Below are positions 1-8,481 of a DNA stretch of 64,000 bases, one piece after another; position 1 is the first letter of the stretch; the number at the start of each line of letters is the position of its first letter. The notes beneath the pieces are model-generated. The model had not been told where the DNA came from. It was given only the letters and a program-made list of their open reading frames with translations, and searched no databases. The stretch is from positions 84,202-148,201 of the forward strand of contig CALGNX010000005.1 in NCBI GenBank assembly GCA_937958265.1. The letters run 5' to 3'. The position numbers and the translations under genes were made by a program. Source of the stretch: an uncultured Algibacter sp. (lineage in GTDB: Bacteria > Bacteroidota > Bacteroidia > Flavobacteriales > Flavobacteriaceae).

Positions 1-889
1 CCTTTGTGCACCCCCAAAAAGTAACACTTTAAAAGTAGCTATTAAAGAAGTTGAAAATGGCACCTTTTCTATTTACGCAAATAACACCTTAAAAACTGGC
101 ACTACACTCGAGGTAGGGACGCCAAAAGGCCGATTTGTTTTTGAACCTAACACTGATAAAACAAAAAATCTAGCTCTATTTGCAGCAGGTAGTGGAATTA
201 CACCCATTTTAAGCATAATAAAATGTGCTCTGGAAGAAGCGGTAAATAATAAAGTTATATTGGTTTTTGGTAATAAAACACCTAAAGACACCATGTTTAA
301 AGACGAACTTTTAGCTTTACAAGAAAAATATAATGATCGCTTTTCAATTCAGTTTGTATTTAGCCAACAAGATGAAGATGATGCTATTTTTGGTAGAATA
401 GAGGAAAGTACGGTTAATTACGTGATAAAAAACAAGCATAAAAATACAACTTGGGATGCGTTTTACCTCTGCGGTCCTGAAGCCATGATTTATACCGTGA
501 AAGATGTTTTAACAGCCCACGGTATTGATGATAATCGTATTCACTTTGAGCTTTTTAAGGCTTCAAAAACTAATGATACACCAGAAGAAGTAAGCACAGT
601 AGCACTAGGTAACACAGAAATAACTATTACAGTTGATGATGACACTACTGCCTTTACCATGCCACAAAACCAGACCATTTTACAAGCGGCACTTGACAAA
701 GACTTGGACGCACCCTATTCCTGCCAAGGTGGTATTTGCAGCAGTTGCTTAGCACGCGTAACGGAAGGCAAAGCGACTATGACGCAAAACAACATACTTA
801 CTGAAAGTGAAATAGCAGAAGGCTTAATATTAACCTGCCAAGCACATCCAACAACAGCAAAAATAGCAATTGATTATGATGATGTTTAA
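1..889 (+). CDS. paaE: PaaE-like ferredoxin-NAD(P)H reductase with C-terminal 2Fe-2S domain (5' truncated by window)
   Basis: The reading frame is open from base 2, so the start lies outside the window and about 295 residues are visible. The first part is a ferredoxin-NADP reductase fold: AAGSGITPILSI (near visible residue 60) is the nucleotide-binding loop and YLCGPEAM is the conserved C-terminal element of that domain. The last 90 residues are a plant-type ferredoxin domain with C-x4-C-x2-C (YSCQGGICSSC, near residue 240) and a distal Cys in LTCQAHP. This order (FNR then 2Fe-2S) matches PaaE, the reductase of phenylacetyl-CoA epoxidase, and related reductases. Without the other paa genes in view the substrate system is inferred only. 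An intrinsic terminator follows. Confidence 0.8.
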   Translation, partial: LCAPPKSNTLKVAIKEVENGTFSIYANNTLKTGTTLEVGTPKGRFVFEPNTDKTKNLALFAAGSGITPILSIIKCALEEAVNNKVILVFGNKTPKDTMFKDELLALQEKYNDRFSIQFVFSQQDEDDAIFGRIEESTVNYVIKNKHKNTTWDAFYLCGPEAMIYTVKDVLTAHGIDDNRIHFELFKASKTNDTPEEVSTVALGNTEITITVDDDTTAFTMPQNQTILQAALDKDLDAPYSCQGGICSSCLARVTEGKATMTQNNILTESEIAEGLILTCQAHPTTAKIAIDYDDV

Positions 890-1276
890 AATAGTTTTAA
901 TCATTTAATTACCACAATAATTGATGAGATAGGGTAAATAAATTACTTTTTCTATTATTTATATAAAAAAGCGACTATACCCTGTATAATCGCTTTTTTT
1001 TGTAAAATTTACGGCTACAAGCACTCATTTACTACTTTTCAAATTTAAATGTTAGCCACATTAAGGCTAATGCATAAAAGAGAAAAACTATATTTATTCC
1101 TAAAGCCAGCGAAGGAAAACGAAAAATTAAATAACACCAAATATGATTTAAAATTAGGCTAAAGAACTTGAATTATATTGTGCCTATATGAGAAAAAAAA
1201 TCAAAGTATAGTTTTAGCTACGGTTCTATTTTATTTTGAAACAGAGGTACGCTAGAAACGAGTTATTAGCCTTCTT
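890..1276. other. Intergenic region without a supported gene
   Basis: Apart from the terminator I see no gene. A short start-less minus-strand frame ending near 1032 encodes a hydrophobic stretch, but it has no ATG and no recognisable family. Confidence 0.5.
965..1001 (+). terminator. Intrinsic terminator after the PaaE-like gene
   Basis: Hairpin with arms AAGCGA/TCGCTT and inner pairs TATAC/GTATA around one mismatch, followed by a run of eight T. It lies 76 bases after the stop of the reductase gene. Confidence 0.8.
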
Positions 1277-2305
1277 TTAGATTTTAATTGGTACAATAGA
1301 CCTAATTTTATCTACAATAGTTTGGGGCGAAATACTAGCCGAAGCATTTTTATAATTTTCAGGAAATTTATTACCATAAACAGAAGTTGGAATTAAAGGA
1401 TATTTTTCTCTATTAGCCATTAATGCGTATTCCGCCGGCTGATTAAACGGGGAAAAACCAGCATAAGGATGTGTAACACCCCAAATTGTAATCACTTTAA
1501 CGCCAAGCATAGCTGCAATATGTGCATTTCCAGAATCCATAGCAACCATAAGATCGAGGTTCGAAATAACATCCATTTCTTCGGCTAGCGAAACTTTACC
1601 AGCTAGACTAATAACAGAATCAAATTTATCTTGGAATTCTTTAATTTTTTGAGTCTCAAAATCACCAGCTCCAAACAAAATGATTTTATAGTCTTGATTA
1701 AGCATTTCTAGCACTATTTCCATTAAATCTAAAGGATACATTTTCCCTTCGTGTGCTGCGAACATGGCAATTCCTATCCATTTTTTAAAATCGTTTCCTA
1801 AACGCTTTTGCAAACCTACATTTAGTTTACAGTTTTTTGGAAACTTAGGACTCGATAAATCAATTTTATAACCTAATTTTCCAAAAACATCTGCATACCT
1901 ATTATGCGTTGTTTTAAGCGGTTTAAACAATGCCCCAGATGTTAATAATTTCTTTTCTTTTCTACCCTTATCAATCGCAACAAATTGTTTGTAGGTCAAC
2001 AAACTTTTAAGTATTTTACTCCTAAGTACGTTATGTAAATCTGCTACCGCTGAAAATTTCTTTTTATTAAGTGCCTTCGCTAATTTATAAAGTCCGAAAA
2101 CACCTTTATGCACGCCTTTCACATCAGCGTGAAAAACCTCAACGCGCTCTAAATCCCTGAAGAAAGGAGAAAGAAAAGCGCGTGTTAAAATAGTAACTTT
2201 CAGTTCGGGATGTTGCTGCGTTAATGCGCGTAAAACAGGAACTACCATAGCAACATCTCCCATTGCTGAGAGCCGAATTACTAAAATATGTTTTTGTTTT
2301 GACAT
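1277..2305 (-). CDS. Glycosyltransferase family 9 protein (ADP-heptose:LPS heptosyltransferase-like)
   Basis: Members of this family transfer heptose or a related sugar from a nucleotide donor to the lipopolysaccharide core on the cytoplasmic face. The 342-residue product has the family layout. The N-terminal strand-loop ILVIRLSAMGDVAMVVPVL contains the conserved GD after the first strand. The second Rossmann half holds the donor-site segment AMDSGNAHIAAMLGVKVI followed by WGVTHPYAGFSP, typical of heptosyltransferases. It lies 38 bp downstream of the DUF4254 gene on the same strand, a pairing I recall from other Bacteroidota, so both probably form one transcription unit for LPS core assembly. 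The exact acceptor cannot be told from sequence. Confidence 0.85.
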   Translation of the reverse strand: MSKQKHILVIRLSAMGDVAMVVPVLRALTQQHPELKVTILTRAFLSPFFRDLERVEVFHADVKGVHKGVFGLYKLAKALNKKKFSAVADLHNVLRSKILKSLLTYKQFVAIDKGRKEKKLLTSGALFKPLKTTHNRYADVFGKLGYKIDLSSPKFPKNCKLNVGLQKRLGNDFKKWIGIAMFAAHEGKMYPLDLMEIVLEMLNQDYKIILFGAGDFETQKIKEFQDKFDSVISLAGKVSLAEEMDVISNLDLMVAMDSGNAHIAAMLGVKVITIWGVTHPYAGFSPFNQPAEYALMANREKYPLIPTSVYGNKFPENYKNASASISPQTIVDKIRSIVPIKI

Positions 2306-2343
2306 TTAAACGTGTATATGCAGCAGCTCCCCTAAAGTTTTTT

Positions 2344-2949
2344 TTACTTTTGAGAACGAAGTACAGGGTTTAGCTCATCATCATTATACATTTTCATTTG
2401 CTTATACACTTTCATATATTTTTCTCCGGCATCAATATCATTTAAAAGTGTATCGATAGCTGTTGATAAATCCACACGCTGTTCTAATAGAACATCTAGT
2501 TTTTTCTGGCAAGCTGTTTTATGTTCAGCTGAAGCATCGTTACGCGTTGCTTCCTCCTTCATATGAAATACCTTTAATGCTAAAATAGACAAACGATCTA
2601 CCCCCCACGCCGGACTCTCTGTATTTATAGTTGCCCCAGGTTTTACAGCTGCATTTTTATATTTTTCTAGAAAATAACTATCAATGTATTCAACCATATC
2701 TGTTCTGTCCTGGTTTGAAGCATCTATTTTTCGTTTTAACGTTAAAGCTGCTACCGGATCAATTTGTGGGTCTCGAATAATATCTTCGTAATGCCATTGC
2801 ACCGTATCGATCCAACATTTTCTATAAAGTAAATGATTTAATAAATCACTTTTATCGTATGGGTTTTCAAAAGGCTGATCTACTGTATTTATAATATGAT
2901 ACTTTTCAATAACATCTTGAAAAATTTTATTGGCTTTACTTGCAAACAT
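2344..2949 (-). CDS. DUF4254 family protein
   Basis: About 201 residues, soluble and mostly helical, with no signal peptide or membrane segment. The segment WHYEDIIRDP followed by the basic RKIDASNQDRTDMVE helix and the PAWGVDRLSILALKVFHM stretch are what I recognise as DUF4254. The function of the family is unknown. I chose the ATG at 2949 (MFASKANKIF); an in-frame TTG at 2970 overlaps the promoter-like element and is unlikely to be used. The gene is directly upstream of the GT9 glycosyltransferase, which suggests a role in LPS core synthesis, but this is guilt by association only. Confidence 0.8.
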   Translation of the reverse strand: MFASKANKIFQDVIEKYHIINTVDQPFENPYDKSDLLNHLLYRKCWIDTVQWHYEDIIRDPQIDPVAALTLKRKIDASNQDRTDMVEYIDSYFLEKYKNAAVKPGATINTESPAWGVDRLSILALKVFHMKEEATRNDASAEHKTACQKKLDVLLEQRVDLSTAIDTLLNDIDAGEKYMKVYKQMKMYNDDELNPVLRSQK

Positions 2950-2967
2950 AATTATTAATTTAGAGGG

Positions 2968-2999
2968 CAAAAATAAGCAAATTATACAGAAATTTTCAA
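2968..2999 (-). promoter_or_regulatory. Bacteroidota-type promoter for DUF4254-GT9
   Basis: On the minus strand a -7 element TATTTTTG (2975-2968) matches TAnnTTTG, and a -33 TTG lies at 2999-2997, 21 bases upstream. The element ends 18 bases before the ATG. Confidence 0.55.
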
Positions 3000-3421
3000 T
3001 AAAACCTAAGGCCTACGCTTCATATTACAATAAATTACAAACACTGTTGCAATTGCGATTCCAACAAGAAAGCCACTTTAAATACAAAACCTCCTTTAGA
3101 ATCAACTTTATATGGACAAAACATTAAAGAAATTAACTTAAAAACACCCAAAACATCTTATTAATTACAGTTTCGTTTAACTTTGAAATGAAGACGTTTA
3201 TTCTCTGTTTATTTTATTTAAATACCGTATTGTTTTTATAACCCCGACACCTAGATTTATTTCAATACATAAAAATTGTACAGTGCAATTTACAATCATC
3301 CATATTACATAAAATTTAAATTATGCATCGCTAATAGCGACTTAAAACCATAGAATACCACATAAGTTAGTGTTTAAGTTTATTAATGAAACAGTAACAA
3401 AACCTTACATAATATACCAAC
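2976..3421. other. Intergenic region with promoter-like element and 17-codon leader ORF
   Basis: No full gene is present. A perfect -7 element TAACTTTG (3178-3185, plus strand) is followed two bases later by an ATG (3188) opening a 17-codon hydrophobic frame, MKTFILCLFYLNTVLFL, that stops at 3241. The peptide looks like an isolated signal peptide and could be the remnant of a lost secreted-protein gene or chance in AT-rich DNA. Confidence 0.35.
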
Positions 3422-4345
3422 CTAAAGCAATAATAGCAAAAAAGGAGCTACTAACAATACACCTAAAAACAGCTCTTTAAACCAATAATCTTTAATTATG
3501 GCAATATAATTAGCTATGATAACAGATAAAGGTGCAAATAAAAACAAGAACTCGCTACCGTTTTTATTTGAAACTAAAACCACAATAAAAAAACTTATTA
3601 CAGCAGTAAAAACCATAATTTTAAGGCCTATTCTAATTTCTTTTTTCTTTTTCTTTAAATTTTGTAAAATATAAAAAGAAGACCATATACCAAATGAAAA
3701 TAATAACGTTGTGGCTAGTAAATAAGATGTTGAATTATAGCCAGTATAATCGAAACTAATTTGACTAGAAAAATGAAGTAAGTCAAAAAAACTGTGATCC
3801 CATATTATAGATACCATACTATAAAGCAAGAATACACAAGCAAAACCTAAGAATGGAATAACCCAGTGCCTTATGTTATTGTCTGTATAAAGCACAAGCG
3901 ACAAGGGGATTAAAGCAAAAAACAAGATAGACCAAAAATAAAATAATGCAGCTACAGCAAACCAAAAACCAACATCAAAAAGTTTTTTCTTAGTGTTTTT
4001 TACCCCCCTTAAACTAACAATACGCCTTAGCCCTAAAAGCATAAAAAAATTGGAACATAACACATTCGAGTAACTTGTAGCTTGAGTTATGAACAGTAAA
4101 AAAACAGCAAATAAAACAATTTCAAAGTTACTCTTATTTGTTAAGTTGTTTTTATTTACAATAAAATTTAAAAGTAGCATAGATGCAAAAACAACAACAA
4201 GAAGTGCTAATTCCTTTAAAATAAACATTAGGTCGCATCCCGCACTTAATTTATTTATTCTCGCTACAATAAAAGCTAAAAGCGTAACAAAAAAAACAAA
4301 TGCAAAATATATTGGCTTAGATTTATTAAAAAAACTTGTTATCAT
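3422..4345 (-). CDS. Multi-spanning membrane protein, DUF6427-like
   Basis: 307 residues, very hydrophobic, with about nine to ten predicted membrane segments and short loops, starting MITSFFNKSKPIYFAFVF. This resembles the flavobacterial family I know as DUF6427, found next to the small DUF6341-like gene and near purD. No catalytic motif is visible and no function is known. It is transcribed divergently from the 75-residue gene at 4403, with 57 bp between the two ATGs. The low-complexity KKKKKEIR segment between membrane segments is presumably a cytoplasmic loop. Confidence 0.65.
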   Translation of the reverse strand: MITSFFNKSKPIYFAFVFFVTLLAFIVARINKLSAGCDLMFILKELALLVVVFASMLLLNFIVNKNNLTNKSNFEIVLFAVFLLFITQATSYSNVLCSNFFMLLGLRRIVSLRGVKNTKKKLFDVGFWFAVAALFYFWSILFFALIPLSLVLYTDNNIRHWVIPFLGFACVFLLYSMVSIIWDHSFFDLLHFSSQISFDYTGYNSTSYLLATTLLFSFGIWSSFYILQNLKKKKKEIRIGLKIMVFTAVISFFIVVLVSNKNGSEFLFLFAPLSVIIANYIAIIKDYWFKELFLGVLLVAPFLLLLL

Positions 4346-4402
4346 TAACTGTTTTTGTATTTTTGTTAACTAATGTACTTAGTATTTAATAAATAACTCG
4401 AC

Positions 4403-4630
4403 ATGACAGATTTTTTTCACGCTATCCAAGATTTATTCGTAAATGTTGTTTTCGCTCCTTTTGATGCCTTAAGAGCCTTAGAACTTGAAAGTTGGTTTAC
4501 AGCCAACGCCGTGTCCTGGCTATTCATACTTATAGGATTTGTTGCCATGGTATACTGGATGCTTCAACTTAAAATATTTGATGCAAATAACGAAGAAGAC
4601 AAAAGTATTTCGGCGCATTCCTATTTATAA
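4403..4630 (+). CDS. Small membrane protein, DUF6341-like
   Basis: 75 residues: an amphipathic N-terminus (MTDFFHAIQDLFVNVVFAPF), then one clear membrane helix (VSWLFILIGFVAMVYWMLQL), then an acidic tail. This is the conserved small flavobacterial protein I know as DUF6341, sometimes mislabelled uracil phosphoribosyltransferase; there is no PRTase motif here. The neighbouring DUF6427-like gene is divergent. The last six bases overlap the end of purD on the opposite strand (convergent). Function unknown. Confidence 0.7.
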   Translation: MTDFFHAIQDLFVNVVFAPFDALRALELESWFTANAVSWLFILIGFVAMVYWMLQLKIFDANNEEDKSISAHSYL

Positions 4631-5896
4631 ATCAAACCCGATATCCTTACGATAATTCATCTTATCAAAATGTAGTTTATCTATACTTTGGTAAGATTTT
4701 TTTATAGCCTCTTGGTACGTATTCCCATAAGAAGTTATCGCCATAACTCGGCCTCCTGAGGTTATAATTTCGCCATCCTTGATCTGGGCACCTGCATGAA
4801 ATGCAATAGAATCTGTGATGGATGCAACACCTGTTATTAGCTTTCCTTTTTCGTAAGTTTCTGGATAGCCACCCGAAACCAACATTATGGTTGTAGCTGC
4901 ACGTGAATCAATCTCAATATCTATAGTGTTTAAAGCCCCTTTACCCATAGCCTCCAATATATCAACAAAATCATTTTTTAACCTTGGCAAAACAACTTCG
5001 GTTTCCGGGTCTCCCATTCTCACATTATACTCAATAACTTTAGGCTCGTCACCCACTTTTATAAGTCCAATGAATACAAAACCAACGTAAGGTAGTTTGT
5101 CTTTTTTTAACCCACTAATAGTTGGCTTTACAATGCGCTCTTCAATTTTACTTAAAAATTCTTCTGTTGCAAATGGCACTGGAGAAACCGCTCCCATACC
5201 TCCTGTATTTAACCCTGTATCGCCTTCGCCAATACGCTTGTAATCCTTTGCTGTTGGTAAAATTTTGTAATGCTCTCCGTCTGTTAAAACAAAACAGCTT
5301 AACTCAATACCATCCAAAAACTCTTCAATAACCACTTTATTACTTGCCATACCAAATTTAGCATCAACCAGCATACTTTTCAATTCTGCTTTAGCTTCCT
5401 CTAAATCTTTTAAAATAACAACACCTTTTCCCGCTGCTAATCCGTCTGCCTTTAAAACATACGGTGGGCTTAAAGTTTCTAGAAAAGTATACCCCTTCTC
5501 AACAGTTTCTTTAGTAAAACTCGCATAAGCCGCGGTTGGAATATTATGGCGGTATAAAAACTCTTTGGCAAATTCTTTACTACCCTCTAACTCTGCTGCT
5601 GCTTTTTGAGGTCCAATAACCAGCACGTGTTTTATTTCACTATCATTCAAAAAATAATCATGAATACCGTTTACTAAAGGGTCCTCTGGCCCAACAACCA
5701 CTAAATCAATTTTATTTTCTAATACAATTATTTTTATTGCCGGAAAATCTGTAACACCAACATTTACGTTTGTAGCAATTTCAGCAGTTCCAGAATTTCC
5801 TGGTGCCACAAAAAGTTTTTCGCATTTTGGACTTTGAGCAATTTTCCAAGCAAAAGTATGTTCTCTTCCGCCAGAACCAAGTATTAAGATATTCAT
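4625..5896 (-). CDS. purD: Phosphoribosylamine-glycine ligase
   Basis: GARS catalyses ATP-dependent joining of glycine to phosphoribosylamine, the second step of purine synthesis, in the cytoplasm. The 423-residue product has the family length. The N-domain starts MNILILGSGGREHTFAWKI, the ATP-grasp domain carries VLKADGLAAGKGVVI near residue 135, GDTGLNTGGMGAVSPVPF follows, and IEYNVRMGDPETEVV near 290 holds the metal ligands (Glu, Asn). An upstream TTG-initiated extension to 5917 is possible, but the ATG at 5896 gives the canonical N-terminus. It is a single gene; the stop overlaps that of the convergent small gene by six bases. Confidence 0.95.
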   Translation of the reverse strand: MNILILGSGGREHTFAWKIAQSPKCEKLFVAPGNSGTAEIATNVNVGVTDFPAIKIIVLENKIDLVVVGPEDPLVNGIHDYFLNDSEIKHVLVIGPQKAAAELEGSKEFAKEFLYRHNIPTAAYASFTKETVEKGYTFLETLSPPYVLKADGLAAGKGVVILKDLEEAKAELKSMLVDAKFGMASNKVVIEEFLDGIELSCFVLTDGEHYKILPTAKDYKRIGEGDTGLNTGGMGAVSPVPFATEEFLSKIEERIVKPTISGLKKDKLPYVGFVFIGLIKVGDEPKVIEYNVRMGDPETEVVLPRLKNDFVDILEAMGKGALNTIDIEIDSRAATTIMLVSGGYPETYEKGKLITGVASITDSIAFHAGAQIKDGEIITSGGRVMAITSYGNTYQEAIKKSYQSIDKLHFDKMNYRKDIGFDL

Positions 5897-5914
5897 AGTT
5901 ATACAGTGTTTTAG

Positions 5915-5922
5915 CAAAAATA
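5915..5922 (-). promoter_or_regulatory. -7 element for purD
   Basis: The minus strand reads TATTTTTG, matching TAnnTTTG, 18 bases before the purD ATG. No clear -33 TTG is seen at the expected distance. Confidence 0.45.
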
Positions 5923-6021
5923 AAATTATTGATATGAATACACCACTATTTTTTATTTACTTTACCGAACATATCACATTTAAACCAAAATTTTGCTAAT
6001 TCGTTTTTAAAAATCATAAAA

Positions 6022-6051
6022 TTGAAATTACTTATATTACATTTAAGTTTA
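6022..6051 (+). promoter_or_regulatory. Promoter for the CapK-WecB-GT4 unit
   Basis: A TTG at 6022-6024 lies 19 bases before TAAGTTTA (6044-6051), a seven-of-eight match to TAnnTTTG. The ATG is 24 bases further on. Confidence 0.4.
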
Positions 6052-6075
6052 TAATTGATCTTCTATAATTTTAAT

Positions 6076-7392
6076 ATGAATTTGTTTAATTTTTCCTTGC
6101 AAATAAACGGCTTCCCCATTAAGAAGGCTAACCACGTATTAAAAACTATTGAAAACTTAAGTGAGAATGATTTTGATGCCTATGTGGAAAACAAAAAAAA
6201 TGAGATTTTTAATTACCACTTAAAATTTAATACGTTTTACAAATCGTTCGCTAATAATGCGCATAGTTCCGTTTGGAGTAGCATTCCTATATTAACAAAA
6301 AAAGATTTACAAAAACCGCTTAAAAAAAGGCTTTCTAAACATTATAAAATAAAAGATGTTTACGTTAATAACACATCTGGGGCGTCTGGAATTCCTTTAA
6401 TTTTTGCAAAAAACAAATTTTGTCATGCCTTAACTTGGGCCATTATTCAAAACCGTTTTGGTTGGTATAATATCGATTTTAATCGTGCTAAACAAGCACG
6501 TTTTTATGGCATTCCTTTAGATACCAAAAACAATTTTAAAGAGCGCTTAAAAGATAAATTAAGTAATCGTATTCGGTTTTCGGTTTTCGACTTAAGCGAT
6601 ACGGCTTTAAAAAAAATATTGGAAACTTTCAAATCTAAGCCCTTTAACTATATCAATGGCTATACCAGCGCTATTGTGCAGTTTGCCAAATTTTTAAAAA
6701 ATGAAAATATTATTTTAAAAACCATTTGTCCTACTCTAAAAGCATGTATGGTTACTTCAGAAATGGTTTTTGAAGATGATAAAACCCTTATGGCAAGCCA
6801 ATTTGGGATACCGATAATTAATGAATATGGCGCATCCGAATTGGATATTATTGCCTTTGAAAATCCAAAAGGCGATTGGCAGGTTAATAGCGCATCAATA
6901 TTTGTAGAAATTATAGATAATAACAACCATGTTTTGCCTTACGGAGAACCCGGACGCATTGTAATTACATCGCTTTACAATAAAGCACACCCCTTTATTA
7001 GATACGATATTGGAGATATTGGCATACTATCAAAAAAAAGTACTACTAAAAACCCTATTCTTAAAACCTTAATTGGCCGAAATAACGACATTGCTATTTT
7101 ACCTAGTGGAAAGAAAACTGCTGGTTTAACCTTTTATTATATTACTAAACGTATTATTGAAGATGGTACTAATGTGAAAACCTTTGTAATTGAACAGACA
7201 AAACTAAATACTTTTAAAATTATTTATGTGAGTTCCAAACTACTTTCTGAAAGGAAAAAGAAAATAATTACTGCCGAAATGGAAAAATATCTTGAAAAGG
7301 GACTTACAGTTATATTTGAAAAACAGGTACATTTAATAAGAACTAAACATGGCAAATTGAAACAGTTTACATCTTATACTCCCAAAACATGA
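6076..7392 (+). CDS. CapK/PaaK-like adenylate-forming enzyme
   Basis: 438 residues from the ATG at 6076 (MNLFNFSLQI; an in-frame upstream start at 6055 is less likely). The family comprises phenylacetate-CoA ligase and the CapK proteins of capsule loci. Visible features are NNTSGASGIPLIFAKNK near residue 100 (the Ser/Gly-rich AMP-binding loop), INEYGASELDIIAFE near 250 (the A5-type motif with catalytic Glu) and HPFIRYDIGDIG near 310 (the conserved Asp contacting ribose). It opens a three-gene plus-strand unit, overlapping wecB by four bases (ATGA). In capsule loci such proteins are thought to activate or transfer an acyl or amino-acyl group onto a sugar; the actual substrate is unknown. Confidence 0.75.
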   Translation: MNLFNFSLQINGFPIKKANHVLKTIENLSENDFDAYVENKKNEIFNYHLKFNTFYKSFANNAHSSVWSSIPILTKKDLQKPLKKRLSKHYKIKDVYVNNTSGASGIPLIFAKNKFCHALTWAIIQNRFGWYNIDFNRAKQARFYGIPLDTKNNFKERLKDKLSNRIRFSVFDLSDTALKKILETFKSKPFNYINGYTSAIVQFAKFLKNENIILKTICPTLKACMVTSEMVFEDDKTLMASQFGIPIINEYGASELDIIAFENPKGDWQVNSASIFVEIIDNNNHVLPYGEPGRIVITSLYNKAHPFIRYDIGDIGILSKKSTTKNPILKTLIGRNNDIAILPSGKKTAGLTFYYITKRIIEDGTNVKTFVIEQTKLNTFKIIYVSSKLLSERKKKIITAEMEKYLEKGLTVIFEKQVHLIRTKHGKLKQFTSYTPKT

Positions 7393-8480
7393 AAATTACA
7401 ATAGTTGCTGGCGCAAGACCAAATTTCATGAAAATCGCTCCTATAATTGAAGCCATTCTTAATAAGAAAAAAGAAGGTTTTAATATTAATTATAGGCTTG
7501 TGCATACAGGACAACACTATGATAAGAATTTAAGTAGCACTTTTTTTGAAGAACTTAACATCCCACTTCCTGACAAGAATTTAGAAGTAAGAAGTGGTAC
7601 CCCAGCCCAACAAACTGGAGCCATTATGATTGGTTTTGAAAATGAACTAAAACAAAATCCGTGTGATTTAGTTATAGTTGTTGGCGATGTTACCTCAACT
7701 ATGGCTTGCACCATTGTTGCTAAAAAAGCACATATTAAGGTGGCTCATGTTGAAGCCGGAATACGATCTGGCGATATAAAAATGCCTGAAGAAATTAATA
7801 GAATTGTTACAGATAGTTTAACCGATTATTTCTTTACAACATCCAAGCATGCCAACGAAAATTTAATGAGGTTAGGCGTTCCCACCGAAAAAATATTTTT
7901 TGTAGGTAATGTTATGATTGATACGTTGCGCAAAAATGAAAATAGATTTAAACAGCCAGACCTTTGGAACGCTTTACATTTATCTGAAAAAAAATACATG
8001 GTTATAACATTACATAGGCCAGGCAATGTGGATGAAGCACAACAATTACAACAACTCATTATCCAAATTGCAACATTAGGAAATAAATACCCTATTATTT
8101 TTCCTGTTCATCCCAGAACGCAGAAACTTTTAAGTCGTTTAAATTTAAATTTTGAAAATCTACATTATGTAAAACCTATGGGGTATTTAGAGTTTAATTA
8201 CTTAGTAAAAAATGCTTTTGCCGTAATTACAGATTCCGGCGGTATTACTGAGGAAACTACAGTTATGAATGTGCCTTGTATAACACTTCGAGATAACACA
8301 GAACGCCCTGAAACTTGTGTTATAGGAACAAATATGCTTGTTGGTAGCGACCCCTTAAAAATAGAAAAAGCCTTTAATATTTTAGTTTCAAATCGTTGGA
8401 AAACAGGCTCAATTCCGCAATTATGGGATGGGCAGGCAGCAAAACGAATTGTAAACCATTTAGCTTCTATTTATAGTTAA
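7389..8480 (+). CDS. wecB: UDP-N-acetylglucosamine 2-epimerase (non-hydrolysing)
   Basis: 363 residues, the usual length. The enzyme interconverts UDP-GlcNAc and UDP-ManNAc in the cytoplasm. Diagnostic segments are VAGARPNFMKIAPII at the N-terminus, HTGQHYD near residue 40, VVGDVTST near 98, HVEAGIRS with MPEEINRI near 120, and in the second Rossmann half TDSGGITEETTVMNVPCITLR near 280. It starts inside the last codons of the CapK-like gene (ATGA overlap). No wecC (UDP-ManNAc dehydrogenase) is in the window, so ManNAc may be used as such or be oxidised elsewhere. Confidence 0.92.
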   Translation: MKITIVAGARPNFMKIAPIIEAILNKKKEGFNINYRLVHTGQHYDKNLSSTFFEELNIPLPDKNLEVRSGTPAQQTGAIMIGFENELKQNPCDLVIVVGDVTSTMACTIVAKKAHIKVAHVEAGIRSGDIKMPEEINRIVTDSLTDYFFTTSKHANENLMRLGVPTEKIFFVGNVMIDTLRKNENRFKQPDLWNALHLSEKKYMVITLHRPGNVDEAQQLQQLIIQIATLGNKYPIIFPVHPRTQKLLSRLNLNFENLHYVKPMGYLEFNYLVKNAFAVITDSGGITEETTVMNVPCITLRDNTERPETCVIGTNMLVGSDPLKIEKAFNILVSNRWKTGSIPQLWDGQAAKRIVNHLASIYS

Positions 8481-8481
8481 A

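Noticed and set aside
1032..1180. Start-less hydrophobic frame on the minus strand
   Set aside because: No start codon and no recognisable family; AT-rich DNA yields such frames by chance.
4403..4630. Uracil phosphoribosyltransferase
   Set aside because: This label is sometimes attached to the small protein, but 75 residues with one membrane helix have no PRTase motif.
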